Shown: one piece after another, positions 4,668 through 8,988 of the stretch
How the letters are laid out: every line of letters begins with the position of its first letter
Position numbering within the stretch: the stretch's first letter is position 1
NCBI GenBank assembly: GCA_050289385.1
Contig: JBNKFQ010000208.1
Span: 1 to 8,988 of the forward strand
DNA from: JBNKFQ01 sp050289385
GTDB lineage: Bacteria > Pseudomonadota > Gammaproteobacteria > Pseudomonadales > Porticoccaceae
DNA length: 8,988 nucleotides
Reading direction: 5' to 3'
Program-made: the position numbers and the translations under genes
The notes under the pieces: model-generated
What the model was told of the DNA's origin: nothing
Databases searched by the model: none
Seen by the model: only the letters and a program-made list of their open reading frames with translations

Positions 4668-5654
4668 ATGAACAAAAAACGCCGTCGCTCAGACACGCAC
4701 AAATTTTACACACCGCAAAGCGATCACCTGCGCGCCGAAGTCAAACGCCTGTTAATCGCCAATGGCAAGACCAAGCAAGAGGCGCGCCGCGCCTGTTGGC
4801 AACGCTTGTGGCTACAGTGGGCTGAAAACGGTTACCTGGCAACCACCAGCCTGCTGCGGCGCTTGGTGTATCTGGAACATCAGTGGTTGGCGCAACCGAC
4901 CACGTTTCTTCCCGACGACGCCGACCTATTGCACCGTTTGCAGCGCACCAATTACATCGCGGCGTTGGCGGGCGGGCAGCTGCACTGGCCCTATTCCGTC
5001 ACTGCGGTGGCTTTCCCCAGCGAGTATCGTTGCGATGGCGCGACGGTCCAGGGTTGTTTGTTTGCCTACCAGTCACCCCAGGAAATCGAGCAACTGGCCG
5101 AGCAGTTTTACGTCCAGTACGGTGATGGGCGGCCGAATCGCACCACGCGCGTGCCTTCGAGCCACCGTGAACTGACTTTTGCCTACCGCAATCCGTTACT
5201 CGGGCAGCGGTCAATGATCGTGCAGAGATTGACCCATGAGAAATGGCTGGCGGCGCTGCAGGCGCCCTCGGTATCGGCTTACCGGGTATTGACAGGTTTG
5301 GCCGATCCCGTCGACCAGCATACACAGACGAGCATGAACGAGCAGCAGAGCGCCATTCAATGGTCGCTGCTGCACACCTTGTCGGCACTCGTGGTATACG
5401 TCAGTAGTGGCACCCATGCCATTGATGAAACCGCCGATAGGCCCCCGGATTGGTGGCCACTCGGAGACAATTCACACCAGGTGCGGGTAGGCGACTACCG
5501 TGGCAATGGGAAGTCTCTGTCTGGAATACCCCAGTGTCCCCATTATCGCGTCCTGCACCACCGACGTTTTTATCAGGGCCCGTGGGCACTCTGGCCACCC
5601 GATTCACGGCGCATCGCCGTCAACATCGACCCTAAGATTGTGCGCTATCGGTAA
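4668..5654 (+). CDS. Unidentified basic protein (328 aa)
   Basis: I chose ATG 4668 because it opens a typical basic N-terminus (MNKKRRRSDTHKFY). The frame extends to ATG 4605, but those residues are less protein-like. Neither start has a clear Shine-Dalgarno. The protein has helical, Arg/Trp-rich residues 20-75 (including EARRACWQRLWLQW), a mixed central part with GGQLHWPYSVTAVAFPSEY (102-120), an acidic/hydrophobic helix (SPQEIEQLAEQFYVQYG), and a His/Arg-rich tail (PHYRVLHHRRFYQG, 291-304) ending RRIAVNIDPKIVRYR. The tail faintly recalls the C-terminal motif of AcrVA2-like proteins on mobile elements (similar length), but that is a low-confidence by-eye impression. No membrane segment or signal peptide is visible. 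It converges on the LysM gene with a 71-bp gap lacking a clear terminator. Confidence 0.7.
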   Translation: MNKKRRRSDTHKFYTPQSDHLRAEVKRLLIANGKTKQEARRACWQRLWLQWAENGYLATTSLLRRLVYLEHQWLAQPTTFLPDDADLLHRLQRTNYIAALAGGQLHWPYSVTAVAFPSEYRCDGATVQGCLFAYQSPQEIEQLAEQFYVQYGDGRPNRTTRVPSSHRELTFAYRNPLLGQRSMIVQRLTHEKWLAALQAPSVSAYRVLTGLADPVDQHTQTSMNEQQSAIQWSLLHTLSALVVYVSSGTHAIDETADRPPDWWPLGDNSHQVRVGDYRGNGKSLSGIPQCPHYRVLHHRRFYQGPWALWPPDSRRIAVNIDPKIVRYR

Positions 5655-5725
5655 GCGGGCGGTATTCAGGACGTTGGACGATCCGATAATCACCCCTCAT
5701 GCCAGACGTTATAAAGCTCAGCGCA

Positions 5726-7318
5726 TCACGTCATGTGCAGGTCCGGTAGGGACGGTCCCGGTTCCCGTGCGATATCTCGCCCCTCTCGCCAACTTTCCGC
5801 GTTTTCTTTCAAATTCGCCGCATGCTGTTCAGACCCGGTATCTGATAACCAATCGGTAGAGCTGCTGATCATCGCTCTGCTGGGGTTCATGTCGTTGGGG
5901 AATTTGAAGGTTTGTCCGGGTAAAATCTTGTTGGGGTCGGCAATATCGTTGTACTCGCTGAAGGTGTTAACCATATTGATGATTTGCATATCCGTGGGGG
6001 TCTCTCCACCATGAGTGGATTGATAGTGCTCACACATCAATTGCCACAATGTATCACCTCTTTGCACGGTTACTGAGTGACTCTCCGCTGTTGCCGGTGC
6101 GGATTCCGTGGCAACTGTTGTGTCGGCATCGGTGGGGTTCGAGTAAGAGAGCGTACCGCTGTCGTCGGCTCCAGGGATGGGGGCGTCGCCACCCAGCAGG
6201 TCGTGGGCACTTGGAATGTTCGAAACGTCGAACATAGATGATAAGTTGAAGCCAGCCAAAGCGACTCCTCCAACGATGGCAGCACGTCTGGCCCATTTAT
6301 TTTCCCACAGGTTGTTCCACGCGGTTTTGGTGTTATGTCCAATACGGTCCAGCAATTCGGGACTCACCCCCTTGTCCGCCAGAAAATCGCGTATTGAGGA
6401 CACCACTCGATTTGAAAAATCCTGACCGGCCGGTGTGTCGAGCATTTTGCGGCCCAGCGACACGGTGCTGACCACCAGGCCAGCGGGACCGGTACCTAGC
6501 GCCACACCCAGGCCTACCAGTGTACCGGATATGGCAAGCGCCAAATTTGGGTTTTTGATACCTTCGCGAAACTTTTCTCGAAACTCGCCCAAGGTTTCAC
6601 CAAACCATTTCTCCCCTTCCGGGCCGCCAATTTGCTCCGCGTAGGCCAGGCTAAGTCGCATGCGCTCTTTGAAATCATCCGGAATTTGTTTTACATCGTA
6701 GCCGGCGTTCAACAGTTCTTGATCGATATCCAAAGCGCGCAAGTAATCGTTAATTTCCTTACAAGCATTAGGGGCCAGATCATCAAGTGGCAGTTGGTTG
6801 TTCTGAGTGCTGAAAAGACGTTCAATAAGTCCTTTCAGATCCTCCTCCGTCTCGATTTCCTCCCAGATCCATCGATAGACGGCGTTACGCTCCTCAGTAA
6901 ATTCTTCGTCCTGCAGGCAGGACAACACCAGCGTGTTGCGCATGTGTCGAGAGACGCTGTCATTTAATTCGCCAACATCTTTGGGATTTAAAACATCATT
7001 GAGCACGCATTCCGAGATGGCCATCGGTTTCGAATCCGTCGAGGATTTCTCCGCGCTTGCAGGCTTTTGCGTCTCAGTTGATGTATTATTTTCGTCGGTT
7101 TCCGGCATACTTCGGCGTTGCGTTTCGGTTGAATCGAATAACGATTCAAGATCCTCCAGGCTTGCCGGTTCTTCCCCAGGAGATTCTCTATCCGTGTCAG
7201 TTTCATTAAACTTAATCGCGCTTCTGTTAGAGGGATTCTCATTCACTTCAAAGTCGTTCGTTATATCTTCCTCGCCAGACAATTGTGCTATTTCATCCCT
7301 ACCATTTTGTTCGTACAT
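5726..7318 (-). CDS. Acidic LysM-domain protein with glycine-rich hydrophobic segments
   Basis: The start at 7318 has GGGAG seven bases upstream. The 530-aa product has four regions. Residues 1-100 are acidic, rich in Ser, Thr and Glu, and probably disordered. Residues ~100-255 are helical and acidic, including AVYRWIWEEIETEEDLKGLI. Two hydrophobic segments follow: a glycine-zipper-like one (~260-289, GTLVGLGVALGTGPAGLVVS) and a shorter one (~345-362, RRAAIVGGVALAGFNL). A LysM module lies at ~414-474, with VQRGDTLWQLMCEHY at its start and PNKILPGQTFKFP at its end. LysM binds peptidoglycan or chitin-type glycans. There is no N-terminal signal peptide, so export, if any, must be non-Sec or depend on internal membrane segments. 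A virion-associated, effector-like or cell-wall-anchored role are all possible. It is downstream of luxR on the same strand, but the 181-bp gap suggests its own promoter. Confidence 0.85.
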   Translation of the reverse strand: MYEQNGRDEIAQLSGEEDITNDFEVNENPSNRSAIKFNETDTDRESPGEEPASLEDLESLFDSTETQRRSMPETDENNTSTETQKPASAEKSSTDSKPMAISECVLNDVLNPKDVGELNDSVSRHMRNTLVLSCLQDEEFTEERNAVYRWIWEEIETEEDLKGLIERLFSTQNNQLPLDDLAPNACKEINDYLRALDIDQELLNAGYDVKQIPDDFKERMRLSLAYAEQIGGPEGEKWFGETLGEFREKFREGIKNPNLALAISGTLVGLGVALGTGPAGLVVSTVSLGRKMLDTPAGQDFSNRVVSSIRDFLADKGVSPELLDRIGHNTKTAWNNLWENKWARRAAIVGGVALAGFNLSSMFDVSNIPSAHDLLGGDAPIPGADDSGTLSYSNPTDADTTVATESAPATAESHSVTVQRGDTLWQLMCEHYQSTHGGETPTDMQIINMVNTFSEYNDIADPNKILPGQTFKFPNDMNPSRAMISSSTDWLSDTGSEQHAANLKENAESWREGRDIAREPGPSLPDLHMT

Positions 7319-7499
7319 GATCGTGCTCCCGCGTAGACCAATAGAGTTCTACACTGTAAGTTGATCAATCACGACATGGTTGTCCAGCAATGGTTGGCGA
7401 CAATCCAACATTGCGGTGTTTGTGTGGCAGCAGGGGCACCCGGAGGGTTGAAAGCGATCGGGACTCTATCGCAAACGCCACACCGACCTGGGCACGAGA
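7319..7499 (-). promoter_or_regulatory. luxR-LysM intergenic region with inverted repeats
   Basis: The 181 bp between the luxR stop and the LysM start contain GTGTGGC (7422-7428) and its complement GCCACAC (7477-7483), enclosing GCGAT (7454-7458) / ATCGC (7468-7472). As luxR 3' mRNA this could fold and act as a weak terminator, but no T-run of note follows. Closer to the LysM gene is TTGATC, inside a palindromic TTGATCAA, 17 bp before TCTATT on the minus strand: a weak promoter candidate. No canonical lux box is visible. Confidence 0.35.
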
Positions 7500-8384
7500 T
7501 CAGTGGTAGACCGTGTTGGTGAACAAACCCCGTTGCGTGGCAATGAACACGGCTTTGGCCAACGTGGTGGTCCCAAACTCGCGCATGATCGCCCGAAAGT
7601 GCAAAACCAGGGTCTTAATACTCACGCCCATTTCCACAGCCGTTTGACGCAGCGACCAATTGTTTAGCAACATGGTGTGCAACAATTTCAAAGAGGTGGG
7701 CGTCATGGGAATCTGCTGTGTCATTTTGTTACCAATGAAAAATTCGGGAAAATATTTTGTGCTCACGTAATCGATTGCCCGACCGAGCAACTCCAACGTC
7801 GATGTGTGTTCATCGACACGACGCTTGAATTCCTCCACCGGTGTGTCATATGACAGTACCAAGAATACGACATTACCTTTGTCTATCGACGGTAAGGGTA
7901 TGCAGTACGCATCGGCATAGCCATGGTTTTGGATCAATTCATACACCGCGACACTGTAATCGATATCCATTGTGGAAAATTCTGACTTCTCGGCCCATTG
8001 ATACCAATCGGAACAATAAGCCGGCTTGTTTTCCTTAACCAAATATTGCCAGACAAATTCTTTTTCGTGATACACATTGTGGTGGTAGGTATTGAGCAGT
8101 TCCCAGGGTAGTGTGAATAACCAACCCGACATGTCGTGAATGTCGCGCATCCGCAAAAAACCAAAATCGCTGAATCCGAGCCGCTTGACCACGTCGTGCA
8201 CCCAACGTTTAAATTCCATTCGATCTGTCGCTTTGGCCAAGTGGCCGCAAAAATCATTTTCACCAAGTAATCGATCCAACTCCGCCGCTTGAGTCGGAGT
8301 CCACAAAGCACCCTGTTGGACGGTGGGTTTGTTGGTGGCATTTTCAGTTTCAGTGGTTGATTTGTCGTTCATACGATTTCTCAT
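7500..8384 (-). CDS. LuxR-family transcriptional regulator (probable LuxR solo)
   Basis: The 294-aa product has an N-terminal tail (1-30), an autoinducer-binding-type domain (~45-205) and a C-terminal LuxR helix-turn-helix (~228-288; LRQTAVEMGVSIKTLVLHFRAI). I chose ATG 8384 because AAGGAA lies 10 bp upstream. Aligning LPWELLNTYHHNVYHEKEFV with TraR/LuxR, Tyr61 corresponds to Tyr100. The usually invariant Asp70-Pro71 becomes Glu109-Phe110, Trp57 becomes Leu96, and the Gly113 position in HGYADAYCIPL becomes Ala159. The HTH start (MTPTSLKLL) lacks the usual conserved Glu. These changes suggest a ligand other than a standard acyl-homoserine lactone, or none. No luxI-type synthase is visible. It lies 67 bp downstream of the TonB-dependent receptor on the same strand, so co-transcription is possible. 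Confidence 0.9.
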   Translation of the reverse strand: MRNRMNDKSTTETENATNKPTVQQGALWTPTQAAELDRLLGENDFCGHLAKATDRMEFKRWVHDVVKRLGFSDFGFLRMRDIHDMSGWLFTLPWELLNTYHHNVYHEKEFVWQYLVKENKPAYCSDWYQWAEKSEFSTMDIDYSVAVYELIQNHGYADAYCIPLPSIDKGNVVFLVLSYDTPVEEFKRRVDEHTSTLELLGRAIDYVSTKYFPEFFIGNKMTQQIPMTPTSLKLLHTMLLNNWSLRQTAVEMGVSIKTLVLHFRAIMREFGTTTLAKAVFIATQRGLFTNTVYH

Positions 8385-8451
8385 GAATAAATGATTCCTT
8401 CGTCGGCCATTCTGTCTCGGTCAATGGCTGCACTGTATTCTCGATAACGGT

Positions 8452-8988
8452 TCACTCAAATTCATAGGTCATGTCAACGCCTAGAGTACGCGGCTCCCCA
8501 AAAGCTTGTATCACTGACACTGTGGGATTGCCGATCGCGTAGGCGAACACGACGTATTCCTCATCGGTGAGATTTTTGCCCCACACCGACATCGACAGAC
8601 GACCCGCACCCCCGAATTCGATGTCAGTCAAGCTCAGCCGCGCGCTCCACAAGGTGTACGCGTCAAAACGCTCGGCGTGTATGGGCGAGTGCGCGTATTG
8701 ACCCGTGGAGGTCAGGTCGACATGCGCGTGCACGGTGCCAAACCGCCACCGCCCCACCGTGTAATCGATGCTCGCCGCGCCGGCGTGTCGGGGCGTCTGG
8801 GTGATAAAGAACATCGTCGGCGCACCACCTTCCAAAGGATTCGGCTGCAGCGGCATATCGCCATCGAGATAGGTGTAACTGAGTTCCATTACCAGATCCG
8901 GGCGCGGCGCCAGAGTGATGTCCAGTTCCCCGCCACCCACCCTAGCCGGGTGTTGGGCATTGATGGTTTCTGTAATCACTGGATTAAT
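8452..8988 (-). CDS. TonB-dependent outer-membrane receptor, C-terminal part (partial)
   Basis: The frame is open to the right edge of the window, and only the last ~178 residues are visible; the start, plug domain and TonB box lie outside. The visible part shows the alternating beta-strands of a TonB-dependent receptor barrel: LAPRPDLVMELSYTYLDGD, the TPRHAGAASIDYTVG strand pair, then SMSVWGKNLTDEEYVVFAY (the typical GKNLTDEEY motif), and the final strand AFGEPRTLGVDMTYEFE, ending with the aromatic-rich outer-membrane insertion signal. Such receptors import siderophores, vitamin B12, carbohydrates or other scarce ligands, using energy from TonB-ExbB-ExbD. The substrate cannot be judged without the plug and loops. 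luxR follows 67 bp downstream and may respond to the same ligand or control the receptor. The TonB_C fusion protein at 3133 is another envelope component in the window, but no direct link is shown. Confidence 0.93.
   Translation of the reverse strand: MNPVITETINAQHPARVGGGELDITLAPRPDLVMELSYTYLDGDMPLQPNPLEGGAPTMFFITQTPRHAGAASIDYTVGRWRFGTVHAHVDLTSTGQYAHSPIHAERFDAYTLWSARLSLTDIEFGGAGRLSMSVWGKNLTDEEYVVFAYAIGNPTVSVIQAFGEPRTLGVDMTYEFE

Noticed and set aside
4560..4670. tRNA-like sequence on the minus strand (GTGGTGCAGTGGTAAAGGC resembles a D-arm)
   Set aside because: No complete cloverleaf, anticodon arm or acceptor pairing could be built. The resemblance comes from the stem-loop at 4619-4661.
1..8988. 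CRISPR arrays, defence operons, transposases, integrases or phage structural genes
   Set aside because: No regularly spaced repeats and no recognisable motifs of these families were found on either strand.

Overview
The window looks like bacterial, most likely gammaproteobacterial, DNA. The evidence is a proteobacterial-type TonB-dependent receptor, a LuxR-type regulator, a TonB C-terminal domain protein, Shine-Dalgarno-like sites and a Tus-family replication-terminator protein. No rRNA, convincing tRNA, CRISPR array, transposase or integrase is visible. About half of the genes are not recognisable by eye, which suggests an accessory region (island or large plasmid), but nothing in the window proves that.

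Left part (1-2857). The 3' end of an unknown + strand gene (2-163) meets, tail to tail, a minus-strand gene (123-1136) whose product aligns by eye along its whole length with the fork-arrest protein Tus. Upstream of it lie a 16-codon leader ORF with a strong Shine-Dalgarno, a candidate promoter, and a perfect 15-bp inverted repeat (1229-1243 / 1306-1320) whose proximal arm abuts the candidate -10. This is an autoregulation-like layout. Then come a possible small minus-strand ORF (1407-1649), an unknown + strand ORF (1762-2205) and an unknown minus-strand ORF (2129-2857). The last two overlap tail to tail.

Middle (2858-5654). An AT-rich divergent intergenic region rich in inverted repeats precedes a secreted protein (3133-4374) that joins a chalcone-isomerase-like domain, a long Pro/Ser linker and a TonB C-terminal domain. 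After about 290 bp without a convincing gene comes an unknown basic protein (4668-5654).

Right part (5655-8988), all on the minus strand. In transcription order: the C-terminal part of a TonB-dependent outer-membrane receptor (8452 to beyond the window end), a LuxR-family regulator with a degenerate acyl-homoserine-lactone pocket (7500-8384), and a large acidic protein with a LysM domain and two glycine-rich hydrophobic segments (5726-7318). A receptor next to a LuxR solo suggests regulated uptake or sensing. The TonB_C protein could belong to the same envelope theme, but it is 4 kb away and on the other strand.
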